Source of the DNA: WRAU01 sp964277385
GTDB taxonomy: Bacteria; Pseudomonadota; Alphaproteobacteria; WRAU01; Hepatincolaceae
Direction of reading: 5' to 3'
Assembly: GCA_964277385.1 (NCBI GenBank)
Contig: OZ195520.1
Span: 806,001 to 870,000, forward strand
Length of the DNA: 64,000 bases
How positions within the stretch are numbered: the first letter of the stretch is position 1; every line of letters begins with the position of its first letter. A program made the translations under genes and the position numbers. Under the pieces are notes generated by a model. That model was not told the DNA's origin and made no database searches. It saw only the letters and a program-made list of their open reading frames with translations. Positions 18,261 through 27,596 of the stretch are shown here, piece after piece.

Positions 18261-19148
18261 TTATATTAATTTATCAAATAAACATGTTAAATAATCATAC
18301 AGTTTTTTATTTTTAATTAGCCTTTGAGAATATAAAAAATAGAATATAACAAGACCACTATTATATTTAAAATCATCAAAATTATTTATTAACATTTCTA
18401 AAACTTCATCACAACTAATAAGGAAAAACTCCTCTACCTCACCATCAACAGGTATCGGAACAAAATTTTCTGATACTTCCAAATTATAAATATAAACAAT
18501 ATCATTTCTTAAACCGTTATACTTTTGAGATTTATACAAAATAGTATTTTCATATATTGCTTTTCTTGAAATCTCCTCTGATATTCCTGCTTCTTCTAGC
18601 GCCTCTTTTTTTAAAGCATCAAAATTGGAAAATCCAAAAGGAACAGCTCCTGCCACTATATTATCTAGTTTATTAGGATCATAAAGTTTAGCTGCGGATC
18701 TTTTTGCAATCCATAAATATTTTTTTCTAACATTATTAGAATCAGTTTTTTCAACATACGCATTAAGATGCACCCCTGATGCCTTACAACCAAAAAAATG
18801 CATTAAAGATCTATCTATGTATCCTAACTTAGATTTAGTATCTTCTGATTGTAGTAACATATGCTCGTGTCTAATTTTAATAGCTTCTTTTTTTTCTAAT
18901 TCCATAGCAAAAAAAGTAAATACTTCTGATAGTAATTGAGGAGTATTATAATTATCAATAAGATGTATAGATTTATCTGAAAAAATGAAAAAATCTGAAA
19001 AATATAACTGAATTAATTTCAAATTATTTTTATCAATATAAGATAATTCTACTGGATTATTTTCACCTTTTATATTTAAAAAAAGCTTTATATAATCACG
19101 TTCGTTAAACTTTAAAAAATTATCTTCTAATTTTCTTTTTACATTCAT
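18261..19148 (-). CDS. Nudix hydrolase with N-terminal DUF4743-like domain
   Basis: The 295-residue protein joins an N-terminal DUF4743-like part (about 1-115) to a Nudix domain with VHLNAYVEK, LWIAKRS and the box GAVPFGFSNFDALKKEALEE AGI. As in its family (the eukaryotic thiamine pyrophosphokinase-fused and NUDT24-like proteins), the central KEALEEAG with its two metal-binding Glu is kept, while the first Glu of the classic box is missing. A diphosphate substrate such as thiamine diphosphate derivatives is possible. The gene follows gcrA by 31 bp on the same strand and is probably cotranscribed with lysS and gcrA. Confidence 0.78.
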   Translation of the reverse strand: MNVKRKLEDNFLKFNERDYIKLFLNIKGENNPVELSYIDKNNLKLIQLYFSDFFIFSDKSIHLIDNYNTPQLLSEVFTFFAMELEKKEAIKIRHEHMLLQSEDTKSKLGYIDRSLMHFFGCKASGVHLNAYVEKTDSNNVRKKYLWIAKRSAAKLYDPNKLDNIVAGAVPFGFSNFDALKKEALEEAGISEEISRKAIYENTILYKSQKYNGLRNDIVYIYNLEVSENFVPIPVDGEVEEFFLISCDEVLEMLINNFDDFKYNSGLVIFYFLYSQRLIKNKKLYDYLTCLFDKLI

Positions 19149-19179
19149 TTCTATTAATAAAATTTAATATTAGTAGCAA

Positions 19180-19869
19180 TTAGTTTATTTTCTCACTTTC
19201 TTCCTCATCATATCCTTCAATATCTTCTTCTCCAACTTCAGCATATTTTTTCTTAGGGGCTTTTTTTGTAACAAAATATACTAAATCTAAATGAGATTGA
19301 CAATAGCTTTTACCAGCAACAACTTTATCCCCACAAAAAGAAAATTCATCTTCACCAAAAGGCCAAACACACATATTAGATTCTATTTCAGATAATTTAT
19401 ATTTTCCCTGTTTTTTGCTGTTATTTTTATGAGATAAGTTTTGATTTTTATCAATATGCTCGTTCATAAAGCTAGGGATACTTTTATTAATTAAATTGTT
19501 ATTATCTGATTGAACTTTTGAAATTTCTTCAACAATAAAAGGAATATCAGTCTTAGCAATTACTGTATTACTTTTTTTTGCAATATTAATAACACTTTTA
19601 ATTTCATCAGAACTTAAAGTAACTATAGTTTTTTCTTTGGGTGATTTAATTATTTTAGTATCTTCTTTTTTTGCCAGAGTTTTTTCTTTAGAATTTATTG
19701 TTTTGATCTCTTTTAATGTATTAAGATTCAATCTATGAATTTTACCAATAATAGCATTTTTAGTAAAACCTAACTCTTTTGCAATATTAACTGTTGTCAT
19801 TTCTTTTTTTAGATATAAATCTTTAAGTTTATTAACTAAACCCTCATTCCATATAGAATCTTTCGCCAT
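19180..19869 (-). CDS. gcrA: GcrA cell-cycle regulator
   Basis: The 229-residue protein begins with the GcrA helix-turn-helix (about 5-50: IWNEGLVNKLKDLYL, KNAIIGKIHRLNL). It ends with the conserved CVWPFGEDEFSFCGDKVV and KSYCQSHLDLVYF region (about 165-205). GcrA binds sigma70 and methylated GANTC promoters together with CcrM and drives the S-phase programme in Alphaproteobacteria. The lysine-rich middle (about 50-160) is longer than in Caulobacter GcrA and low in complexity. The C-terminal tail is acidic. Its presence is the strongest lineage marker in the window. It sits 30 bp downstream of lysS. Confidence 0.9.
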   Translation of the reverse strand: MAKDSIWNEGLVNKLKDLYLKKEMTTVNIAKELGFTKNAIIGKIHRLNLNTLKEIKTINSKEKTLAKKEDTKIIKSPKEKTIVTLSSDEIKSVINIAKKSNTVIAKTDIPFIVEEISKVQSDNNNLINKSIPSFMNEHIDKNQNLSHKNNSKKQGKYKLSEIESNMCVWPFGEDEFSFCGDKVVAGKSYCQSHLDLVYFVTKKAPKKKYAEVGEEDIEGYDEEESEKIN

Positions 19870-19899
19870 AACTATTTCTCTATTTTTTTATTTTGTTTA

Positions 19900-21483
19900 T
19901 TATATTTGAACAGCTTTATTAATTAAAGCAACTGAATTTTTTAATCCATAAAGAGCAAAAAAACTACCCATACGAGGCCCTTCTTTTTGTCCAAGTAAAC
20001 TTTCGTACAATAATTTAAACCATTCTCTTAACTCCATTCCACTTTCTTTACCTATAGAATAAACAACAGATTGCACATCCACACCTTCAGTCTCTTCTGG
20101 CAATTTAGAAATACTATTTGATAGCTTTAACAACAAATTTTTCTCATCAACAGATAACACTTTATAAGAAATATTAGGTTTAACAAAATCATCATAGTAG
20201 TTTATTACATATGTTAATAAATCATCAACTACTTTTTTAGTGTTTTCATTTAAAACTTTGTATTTATTAACAAACTGCCATAGTAATGATTTATCACTTG
20301 TATTAACAACAGAAATTAAATTTAAAAGCAACGAAAAAGTTATTTCTTCCAGTCCTTTTGGAGGATTATCTTCATGCACAAATAAAATAGGATTTTCAAC
20401 CTGTTGTTCTACTTCTAGTTTATCATATTTAGTAACTTGAGATAGCCATTCATCAACACTTTTAGGGATAACATCAAAATATAATCTTTTTGCAGTTTTA
20501 GGTTTTTGATACATATAATAAGCCAAACTTTCCTGATTACCATAACGTAACCATTCTTCTATGGATAAACCATTCCCTTTAGATTTAGAAATTTTTTCAC
20601 CATTTTCATCTAAAAACAACTCATAAGTAAAAGATAGAGGTGGTTCTTTACCCATAATCTTACAAATTTTAGAAGATAGCACAACAGAAGGAATTAAATC
20701 TTTACCAGACATCTCATAATCAACCTCTAAAGCATACCATCTCATTGCCCAATCTACTTTCCACTGCAGTTTACAAGCACCATCTGTTACTTTTGTAACG
20801 ACATTTTCACCAGCATCATTAACATAGGTAATAGTCCCATCTTCATAACTATGAGAAACTACTCTCGCTTGTAAAACTTTCCCTGTTTTTGAACAAATTG
20901 GTAAAAAAGGAGAATAGGTTTCTTTTCTTTCATTCCCTAGTGTTGGTAATACAACATTAATGATTTCATTATAATTCTTTAATACTTGCAACAATGCTTC
21001 ATTCATCATTCCAGATTGGTAGCATTTTGTTGCACTGTAAAAATCGTACTTAAAGCCAAATGTATCTAAAAATTCTTGTAACTTAGCATTATTATGTTCT
21101 CCAAAACTAGGATATAAACCAAAAGGATCTTTTACTCTAGTTAATGGAAAACCTATATAATTTTTTAATTCTTCTTGATTTGGAACATTGGTTGGAACTT
21201 TTCTAAACCCATCTAAATCATCAGAAAAAGCAATAAGTTTTATAGGAATATCAGATAATTGCTTAAAAGCATACATAACCATACTTGTTCTTGCAACCTC
21301 ACCAAAAGTTCCAATATGAGGAAGCCCTGATGGTCCATAACCAGTCTCAAATAAAACATAACCCTTTGAAGGTATTTTATTCCCTATTTTTTCCAAGATT
21401 TTCCTTGCTTCTTCAAAAGGCCAAGACTTAGCCGTTAAACCTGCTTTTGCAAATTTTTCCATATTAATATCCATTTTAATCAT
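19900..21483 (-). CDS. lysS: lysyl-tRNA synthetase, class I
   Basis: The 527-residue enzyme is the class I (archaeal-type) LysRS that Alphaproteobacteria use. The HIGH-like motif is HIGT at 56-59 and the KMSKS loop is KISKSKGN at 297-304. The WPFEEARKIL entry segment is present. It charges tRNA-Lys. Three in-frame ATG codons lie at the start (21483, 21474, 21462). The one at 21462 has a GGA just upstream, so the protein may begin at MEKFAK. The longest frame is given. It heads the run lysS-gcrA-Nudix. Confidence 0.93.
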   Translation of the reverse strand: MIKMDINMEKFAKAGLTAKSWPFEEARKILEKIGNKIPSKGYVLFETGYGPSGLPHIGTFGEVARTSMVMYAFKQLSDIPIKLIAFSDDLDGFRKVPTNVPNQEELKNYIGFPLTRVKDPFGLYPSFGEHNNAKLQEFLDTFGFKYDFYSATKCYQSGMMNEALLQVLKNYNEIINVVLPTLGNERKETYSPFLPICSKTGKVLQARVVSHSYEDGTITYVNDAGENVVTKVTDGACKLQWKVDWAMRWYALEVDYEMSGKDLIPSVVLSSKICKIMGKEPPLSFTYELFLDENGEKISKSKGNGLSIEEWLRYGNQESLAYYMYQKPKTAKRLYFDVIPKSVDEWLSQVTKYDKLEVEQQVENPILFVHEDNPPKGLEEITFSLLLNLISVVNTSDKSLLWQFVNKYKVLNENTKKVVDDLLTYVINYYDDFVKPNISYKVLSVDEKNLLLKLSNSISKLPEETEGVDVQSVVYSIGKESGMELREWFKLLYESLLGQKEGPRMGSFFALYGLKNSVALINKAVQI

Positions 21484-22232
21484 TTATAACATAATATTAT
21501 ATCTTATAATATTATTTGAATCATTAGTAAAATATTTTTTAAAAATAAATAATAAAATTAGACAATTATAAAAAATAAAGATTTTTCAAATGACCCTTTT
21601 TATAACTCAAGTTAAAAAACCATTTATTATAATAAATTTTATTTTTTATATGTATTTTGCATATTTTTCCTAAAATTATTCCATTGTTCAATACCCAAAC
21701 TTAATTTATCCGATAACAAATATGCATCTTTATCCAAAATAAATTAGATAATTATATAAACAAATTTCAATAAAATAACTAATTAATAGTAAAACAATAA
21801 TTATTCCTTATTGGTTAGTTTAAATAGGGAGTTTTTTATATAAATTAAAGGCAATATAAAATATAAATATAAATATGAATAAAATATAAGTTAAAACTTA
21901 TGTTGTATTCTAGTATTATAAAACTTATATCTGAAGTGATTTTAATTATTTTGCTATTTCATCTAAAACCTAAAATTTTATAAAAGTCGGGATAATTATC
22001 TAAGAATTTTTTGTCATTTAATTTTTCATAAATTATTGTTAAATTTATCTTACATAAAACTGTTATATTAATAATAAAAAAATAAAATGGTATGATTACA
22101 TTCTGTAAAAAATTATTTTTATTATTTTGAGTTCACTTTGTACATAGTTGCCTAATTTTATTACCCAATAAAGAAAACTGCATAAAAAAATAGTTTTTTA
22201 ATGATCTATTAATTATTGATAAATAAATTATC
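21484..22232. other. 749-bp gene-poor gap, possibly holding a decayed gene fragment
   Basis: This is the longest stretch without a supported gene. On the minus strand, 21743-21639 reads 35 codons with unusually gene-like composition (SDKLSLGIEQWNNFRKNMQ) but no start and no neighbours in frame. It may be the tail of a dead gene, or chance. The lysS promoter must also lie near the left edge. I see no repeats or RNA gene. Confidence 0.4.
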
Positions 22233-23744
22233 TTATTTTTTAATATCTAACTCTAGTTTTTCCCATAAAACATCTACAGATTTTTTTACATCCTCATCCA
22301 TAAATATTTTTCTTCCCCATTCTCTGTTTGTTTCAGGGTAAATTTTAGCCGTGGCATCTATCCCCATTTTAGAACCTAATCCTGAAACAGGAGATGCAAA
22401 ATCTAAATAATCTATTGGAGTATGTTTAACTATTACTGTATCTCTTGATGGATCTACATTTGTTGATACTGCCCATATCACATCAGACATATTTCTAACA
22501 TCAATATCATTATCAACAATAATAATAAACTTGGTATACATGAATTGTCTTAAATAAGACCAAACTCCCATCATTACCCTTCTAGCTTGTCCTGCATACA
22601 TTTTTTTTATTGATACAAATGCCATTCTATAAGAACAAGCATCAGCTGGAAGATAAAAATCATGAATTTCAGGAAATTGTTGTTTAATAAAAGGCACAAA
22701 CATATCGTTTAAGCATTCAGCTAAAATGGATGGCTCATCTGGAGGACGAGATGTAAAAGTTGAAAGATAAACAGGATTTTTCTTCATGGTTATTGCTGTA
22801 ACATAAAAAACTGGGAATTCATCAACCTCATTATAATATCCAGTATGATCTCCATAAGGACCTTCTTTTGCTGTTTCTGTTGCCGATATATATCCCTCTA
22901 AAATAATTTCAGCATTAGCTGGCACTAAAATATCATTAGTTTTACCCTTAACTAATTCTACTTTTTTATCTGCTAATAGACCTGCAAACTTGTACTCTGA
23001 TAAATTATCAGGAACAGGAGTAACTCCAGCGATAGTTAATGCCGGATCTACACCTATAGCAACACTGGCTGGCATATCTTGATTAGGAAATTTTTGCTTC
23101 CATCTTAAAAATTGCTGTGCTCCTCCTCTATGAGCTAGCCATCTCATAATAAGTTTATTTTTACCTAGTTTTTGCATTCTATAAATGCCTAGATTGTAAT
23201 CGTCTAAATCATCTTCCTCTAGGTCCTTATTGCCATACGAAGGACCATGAGTAATTGTTATTCCCCATGTCACAAGAGGAGCTGGTTCATTGGGCCAGCA
23301 TTCTTGAATAGGAAGTTCATCTAAATTAACATCTTCGCCAGTGTAAACTATCTCTTGAGATGGAGCTTTAGATTTAATAGAAGGCGACATATTCATAACC
23401 TTTTTAACTATTGGTAGATAGTTAAAAGCATCTTTTAAGTTTTTAGGAGGTTTAGGATTTTTTAAAAAAGCAAGTAACTCGCCTAATTCTTTAATTTCTT
23501 CTTGAGATTTGTTTAATCCTATTGCAAATCTACGTTTTGATCCATATAAATTGATAAGAACAGGATATTTATTTTTAGTCCCATCTTTATTAAGAACATG
23601 CTCACACAATAGAGCTGGTCCATCCTGTGCTAATAGCCTGGTTTGAATCTCTGTTAATTCTAAGTAAGAATTAACAGGTTCTTTAAATCTTATTAATTCT
23701 CCTTTTTTCTCTAACTCTTCTATAAAATCTTGAAGATTTTTCAT
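22233..23744 (-). CDS. ubiD: UbiD family 3-polyprenyl-4-hydroxybenzoate decarboxylase
   Basis: The 503-residue protein is a full-length UbiD, which uses prenylated FMN made by UbiX to decarboxylate the polyprenyl-hydroxybenzoate ring. Visible landmarks are NLYGSKRRFAIGL, ATETAKEGPYGDHTGYY (with the catalytic Glu region), TSRPPDEPSILAE and VDNDIDVRNMSDV. It lies 32 bp downstream of ubiA, so the two act one after the other in ubiquinone synthesis and share a transcript. Confidence 0.94.
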   Translation of the reverse strand: MKNLQDFIEELEKKGELIRFKEPVNSYLELTEIQTRLLAQDGPALLCEHVLNKDGTKNKYPVLINLYGSKRRFAIGLNKSQEEIKELGELLAFLKNPKPPKNLKDAFNYLPIVKKVMNMSPSIKSKAPSQEIVYTGEDVNLDELPIQECWPNEPAPLVTWGITITHGPSYGNKDLEEDDLDDYNLGIYRMQKLGKNKLIMRWLAHRGGAQQFLRWKQKFPNQDMPASVAIGVDPALTIAGVTPVPDNLSEYKFAGLLADKKVELVKGKTNDILVPANAEIILEGYISATETAKEGPYGDHTGYYNEVDEFPVFYVTAITMKKNPVYLSTFTSRPPDEPSILAECLNDMFVPFIKQQFPEIHDFYLPADACSYRMAFVSIKKMYAGQARRVMMGVWSYLRQFMYTKFIIIVDNDIDVRNMSDVIWAVSTNVDPSRDTVIVKHTPIDYLDFASPVSGLGSKMGIDATAKIYPETNREWGRKIFMDEDVKKSVDVLWEKLELDIKK

Positions 23745-23776
23745 AAAAATTCCTATTTCTATAATTTTTTTATCAT

Positions 23777-24661
23777 TTAATTGTTAAATAAAAATGCTAT
23801 CCATATTGCTATTGCAAAATAAACATTTTGTTTAAAAAATTTTCCACAGAGTGCTGCATTTTTATAATCTAAGTTTTTTAATAATTTTAATAAAATAATT
23901 GAACATACAATTACTATACCAAAAAATACATACCCATAATCATTAATATTGCCTATTCCTATTATCATAAAAATAAAAATTAAATACATTATCATTAAGG
24001 GTTTTTGAGGGTTTTTCCCTATCATTTGAGCAGTAGATTTAACGCCAATTCTTTTATCATCTTCATAATCTTGATAAGCATAAATGGTATCATAAGCAAT
24101 TGTCCAAATAATGCTTGCACCATAAAGAATCATTGAATTTATAGATATCTCATTATTTAGTAAAGCATCTGCCAGTAAAATACCCCAGTTAAATGTTAAT
24201 CCCAATATTAATTGAGGAGCATGAAAAAATCTCTTAGAAAATGGATATATTACAACCAATACTAAAGATGATAATCCTACAAAAACTGCAAAATTGCTTG
24301 GTTTAATAATATAAAGTGTAACCAAAGTAAATAGTCCAAAGAATCCTAATACAACTAATAATCTAAAAGCATCTTCCATAGATAAATCACCATTAGCAAG
24401 TGGTCTATTTTGAGTTCTTTTTACTTGTTTATCTATTTTCATATCAGCCATATCATTTATAATACAACCAAAAGATCTCATGCTTATCGCACCAAATAAA
24501 AAAAGTACATAAAAAGCTAATAAAATATATATACCTTGACCATGATTATTAATTGCTAAAGACCAATAAGATGGTAACAATAATAAAAATGCGCCATATA
24601 AATTATTTAAACGTGACAAACGAATATAAGCCGATAGTTTACCTGATTTTATAAAATTCAT
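23777..24661 (-). CDS. ubiA: 4-hydroxybenzoate polyprenyltransferase
   Basis: The 294-residue integral membrane protein has about eight to nine helices. The two Asp-rich motifs of the family are present: INDMADMKIDKQVKRT (NDxxDxxxD) and YAYQDYEDDKRIGVKST. They bind Mg2+-prenyl diphosphate. UbiA attaches the polyprenyl tail to 4-hydroxybenzoate. It begins the ubiA-ubiD operon and diverges from rsmE over 78 bp. Confidence 0.93.
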   Translation of the reverse strand: MNFIKSGKLSAYIRLSRLNNLYGAFLLLLPSYWSLAINNHGQGIYILLAFYVLFLFGAISMRSFGCIINDMADMKIDKQVKRTQNRPLANGDLSMEDAFRLLVVLGFFGLFTLVTLYIIKPSNFAVFVGLSSLVLVVIYPFSKRFFHAPQLILGLTFNWGILLADALLNNEISINSMILYGASIIWTIAYDTIYAYQDYEDDKRIGVKSTAQMIGKNPQKPLMIMYLIFIFMIIGIGNINDYGYVFFGIVIVCSIILLKLLKNLDYKNAALCGKFFKQNVYFAIAIWIAFLFNN

Positions 24662-24739
24662 GTCTTCAATTATATTTTAAATATGTTAGAATTAAATCTT
24701 GATTATTAATAATACATTTTTTAAAAAAAAATAGCCAAC

Positions 24740-25492
24740 ATGAATACAAATAAAATTAAAATAAAATCTCGTTTTTATATAAATGCTTATAATTTAACAG
24801 AAAAAAGATCTTTAGTACTAAAAGATGACATATTTCATCATTTATATAATGTTTTGCGTTGTAAAGTTAATGATTACATTTCTTTATTTAATGAAATAGA
24901 TGGAGAATTTTTAGCACAAATTATCTCCCTAAATAAAAAAGAAGCCGAAGTTATCTTAAAACATCAGATTTATAAGCCTAAGAAAAAAGAAATTAATATT
25001 CATCTTGCCTATGCTCCTCTTAAAAAAGATGCTAATAACTATGTTTTAGAAAAATCTTGCGAACTTGGAGTAACTGAAATTACTCAAGTCATTACTCAAA
25101 ATACTGTTAATAAACCATTAGATACTGATAAAATTAGACAAAAACTAATTTTTGCATCACAACAATGCGAACGTTTAGATGTTCCAATTGTTAATCAACC
25201 TATTTCCTTAAAGAAATTTTTAGATACTAATAAAAATAAAAAAATATTTTGGTTATATGAAAGAGAATCACAATATACTCTTTCAGAATATTTAAATAAA
25301 TATTCTAAAGAAAAATTTAATGATATAATCATATTAATAGGACCTGAAGGAGGATTTTCTGAAACAGAAGTATCTATTTTAAAAACACTAGATTTTATAA
25401 CTCAAGTACATATTAATACTAATATTTTAAGAGCAGAAACCGCTTGTGTTGTATCTTTAGTTAATTTTCAAGTAATTTGTTGCAATTTTTAA
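24740..25492 (+). CDS. rsmE: 16S rRNA m3U1498 methyltransferase
   Basis: The 250-residue protein has the N-terminal PUA-like domain (HHLYNVLRCKVNDYI) and the C-terminal SPOUT domain with its knot signature. Landmarks include EKSCELGVTEITQV, ASQQCERLDVP and GPEGGFSETE (201-210). It methylates N3 of U1498 in the 30S decoding region. The gene is followed by gshA after 43 bp. ubiA-rsmE-gshA is a recurrent neighbourhood in Alphaproteobacteria. Confidence 0.93.
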   Translation: MNTNKIKIKSRFYINAYNLTEKRSLVLKDDIFHHLYNVLRCKVNDYISLFNEIDGEFLAQIISLNKKEAEVILKHQIYKPKKKEINIHLAYAPLKKDANNYVLEKSCELGVTEITQVITQNTVNKPLDTDKIRQKLIFASQQCERLDVPIVNQPISLKKFLDTNKNKKIFWLYERESQYTLSEYLNKYSKEKFNDIIILIGPEGGFSETEVSILKTLDFITQVHINTNILRAETACVVSLVNFQVICCNF

Positions 25493-25535
25493 GAATAATA
25501 CTAAATGTAATTATTAACTAAATATTAATAATAGG

Positions 25536-26897
25536 ATGTATGTTTTGAGCAATCTTAATAAAGAAATTAGCACAAAGAATCAATTAATAGAATATATTTC
25601 ATCAGGTTTTAAAACCAAACAAAACTTTAAGGTTGGGTTAGAATTTGAAAGTTTTCTTATTGATAAAAAACATATGACTACACTTCCTTATTGTCATGGC
25701 TATGGTCTTCAGAGACCTTCTATTCATTCTATTTTAAGAAAATTCAATCATAAAAAATGGCAAGATGTAAATGAAGAACACCCCATTAACACAATAGGAT
25801 TAACCAGCAATATTGGAACTATTTCATTAGAGCCTGCTGGACAGTTTGAATTTTCTTCTATTCCTGCTTCCGATTTACATCACTTAAACAGTTTAACTAA
25901 TGAATATTTTGATGAATTATTACCTATTCTTAACCAAAAAGAAGTTGGAATTTATAATTTAGGTATTAATCCAAAATTTTCCTTAGAAGAACTTCCATTA
26001 ATGCCAAAAGCTAGATATAAAATCATGTATGATTACATGCCAAGAGTTTGCTCTATGGGAAGGATAATGATGAAGCAAAGTGCAACAGTGCAAACTAACT
26101 TAGATTATTATAATGAGCAAGATTTAGCAAAAAAAATTAGAATTTCTATGGCACTACAGCCACTTATTGGAGCTTTGTTTGCGAATTCTCCTATTATAGA
26201 TCAAAAACTTAGTGGCGATTTAAGCACAAGAATAAGAGTATGGAATAATACAGATAAAGATCGTGCAGGACTTTTACCTATTGTATTTGAAGACAATTTC
26301 ACTATAGAAAAATACATAGATCATACAATTATGTTGCCAATGTATTTTTTATATCGTAATAAAAAATATATTAAAATACCCCATATATCTTTTAAAGATT
26401 TTATGACTGGCAAATACAAATTTAGAAATATTCAACCAACCGTTAAAGATTTTGAAACTCATATTAGCACAATTTTTCCAGATGTTCGTTTAAAAACATA
26501 TTTAGAAACTCGTCTTGCTGATTGTCCTGATAAAGACTATTTAATTACTTTATCTGCTTTATTTGTTGGTTTATTGTACGATGATACAAGTTTAGATAGT
26601 ATTTATTCTTTAATAAGGTCTTGGAAATATGAAGAACTTGTAAAACTTAAATCAGATATAATAACTCAAGGTCTTAATGCTAGCTTTAAAGAAAAAAAGT
26701 TGCTAGACATAGCTAAAGAGGTTTTATCTATTTCTAAATTTGGATTAATTTCAAGAGGTTTAAAAGAAGAAATTTATTTATCTCCGCTAGAAAATATAGT
26801 AATAAAAGGAAAAACTTTAGCTGAAAGTAAAATAGAATTATTTAAAAATCTTAATCAGAATGTAGATGATTTCATTAAAAACATAATGATTAATTGA
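25536..26897 (+). CDS. gshA: glutamate-cysteine ligase, plant/alphaproteobacterial type
   Basis: The 453-residue protein belongs to the GCS2 family. FKVGLEFESFLID is the ATP/metal-binding start, ISLEPAGQFEFSS is the conserved core, and MPKARYKIMYDYMP and MMKQSATVQTNLDY follow. It makes gamma-glutamylcysteine, the first step to glutathione, which the two glutaredoxins in this window need. The ATG at 25536 gives the longest product, but its upstream lacks a ribosome binding site. A TTG at 25545 has AGGA eight bases before it and may be the real start. Confidence 0.92.
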   Translation: MYVLSNLNKEISTKNQLIEYISSGFKTKQNFKVGLEFESFLIDKKHMTTLPYCHGYGLQRPSIHSILRKFNHKKWQDVNEEHPINTIGLTSNIGTISLEPAGQFEFSSIPASDLHHLNSLTNEYFDELLPILNQKEVGIYNLGINPKFSLEELPLMPKARYKIMYDYMPRVCSMGRIMMKQSATVQTNLDYYNEQDLAKKIRISMALQPLIGALFANSPIIDQKLSGDLSTRIRVWNNTDKDRAGLLPIVFEDNFTIEKYIDHTIMLPMYFLYRNKKYIKIPHISFKDFMTGKYKFRNIQPTVKDFETHISTIFPDVRLKTYLETRLADCPDKDYLITLSALFVGLLYDDTSLDSIYSLIRSWKYEELVKLKSDIITQGLNASFKEKKLLDIAKEVLSISKFGLISRGLKEEIYLSPLENIVIKGKTLAESKIELFKNLNQNVDDFIKNIMIN

Positions 26898-27105
26898 TAA
26901 AATTGAAATTGCTGGTTGTATATAGTTACTTGCTTTTATGGTTGTACTTTGATGATTACTAAATTGATTCTGATCGTATTCACTTTTATTAGAATTTTTA
27001 CCTTTAAAAATAAGATTGATCCTTATCTAAACTAAAAAGAATTATTTAAAATTAATTGATATGTAATTTATTATTACTATTTTAATAAAAAATGCACTCT
27101 TATTA

Positions 27106-27134
27106 TTGACAATAAATATTTTTTATCGTAAAAT
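27106..27134 (+). promoter_or_regulatory. promoter of tRNA-Met
   Basis: TTGACA (27106-27111), 17 bp, TAAAAT (27129-27134) lies 49 bp before the tRNA. It is a near-consensus sigma70 promoter. Confidence 0.7.
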
Positions 27135-27183
27135 ACTCCTTGTATTTGTAAAAATATAAAGCATGTTTTTATGATTTTTTTAT

Positions 27184-27260
27184 GGCGGAGTAGCTCAGTT
27201 GGTTAGAGCAGAGGAATCATAATCCTTGTGTCGGGAGTTCAAATCTCTCCTTCGCTACCA
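27184..27260 (+). tRNA. tRNA-Met (CAU), elongator type; prophage attachment gene
   Basis: The 77-nt cloverleaf can be folded by eye. The acceptor GGCGGAG pairs with CTTCGCT (two GU pairs). The D-arm is GCTC/GAGC. The anticodon stem GAGGA/TCCTT holds loop ATCATAA with anticodon CAT, and the T-arm is GGGAG/CTCTC. The 3' CCA is encoded. The paired 1-72 position and the stem without three G:C pairs exclude initiator tRNA. Its last 14 bases recur at the inner phage junction (53542-53555), so integration leaves the gene whole. Confidence 0.93.
27247..27260. other. attL core (at least 14 bp)
   Basis: CTCCTTCGCTACCA is shared with 53542-53555, and base 27246 differs from 53541. The right boundary of the core cannot be set, because both sites continue into the same phage left end; the far right attR lies outside the window. 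Confidence 0.8.
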
Positions 27261-27303
27261 CTTTTTATTATCATAAATACCCTTTTTCAATTTTTTCTAA
27301 ATT

Positions 27304-27383
27304 AAGTGTTTAAAGTGTTTATACCAGCAAAAACCTAGCTTTGTAAGTGTTTGCTAAAGTGTTTGCAAGTGTTTGTGGTGTTT
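27304..27383 (+). repeat. AAGTGTTT repeats, candidate integrase arm-type sites (left arm)
   Basis: Five perfect AAGTGTTT copies start at 27304, 27313, 27345, 27357 and 27367, and a sixth has one mismatch (27376). The same octamer occurs inverted at 53484-53491, on the other side of the core. A cluster of direct repeats beside the core and inverted copies across it is what lambda-type integrase arm sites look like. They recur in the second prophage. Confidence 0.6.
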
Positions 27384-27467
27384 AAGCACCAAAGCCTTTT
27401 AAATCCTCACTTTAACCCCTTTTTTCATCACTTCTCTCAATTTTCATATTTTTTTACTCTAAAAATA

Positions 27468-27517
27468 AAAGTATCTAAAACTATCTTAAAGTATCTCAAA
27501 GTATCTATGATTATCTA
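27468..27517 (+). repeat. five direct repeats at exact 10-bp spacing (AAAGTATCT)
   Basis: Units start at 27468, 27478, 27488, 27498 and 27508. Three are perfect AAAGTATCT, one is AAACTATCT and the last is TGATTATCT. The period equals one turn of DNA, so bound proteins would sit on one face. Candidates are excisionase sites, a terminase packaging site, or a late-gene activator site, since terS and the endolysin gene follow. Confidence 0.6.
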
Positions 27518-27562
27518 TGAAGCGGGAAAATAGTCGTTTTTCTAAAAAAATATGCTAAAAAG

Positions 27563-27588
27563 TCCTTATATAAACTAATGTATAAGGA
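27563..27588 (+). promoter_or_regulatory. hairpin covering the endolysin ribosome binding site
   Basis: TCCTTATA (27563-27570) pairs perfectly with TATAAGGA (27581-27588), and the second arm contains the Shine-Dalgarno AAGGA of the amidase gene. The loop holds an ATG (27578) that opens an 8-codon frame ending at 27604, past the amidase start. The arrangement is identical in the second prophage. Confidence 0.5.
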
Positions 27589-27596
27589 ATTGATAA

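Noticed and set aside
27351..27533. 60-codon plus frame at the phage left end
   Set aside because: It runs through both repeat sets, has no ribosome binding site, and its residues are dictated by the repeats.
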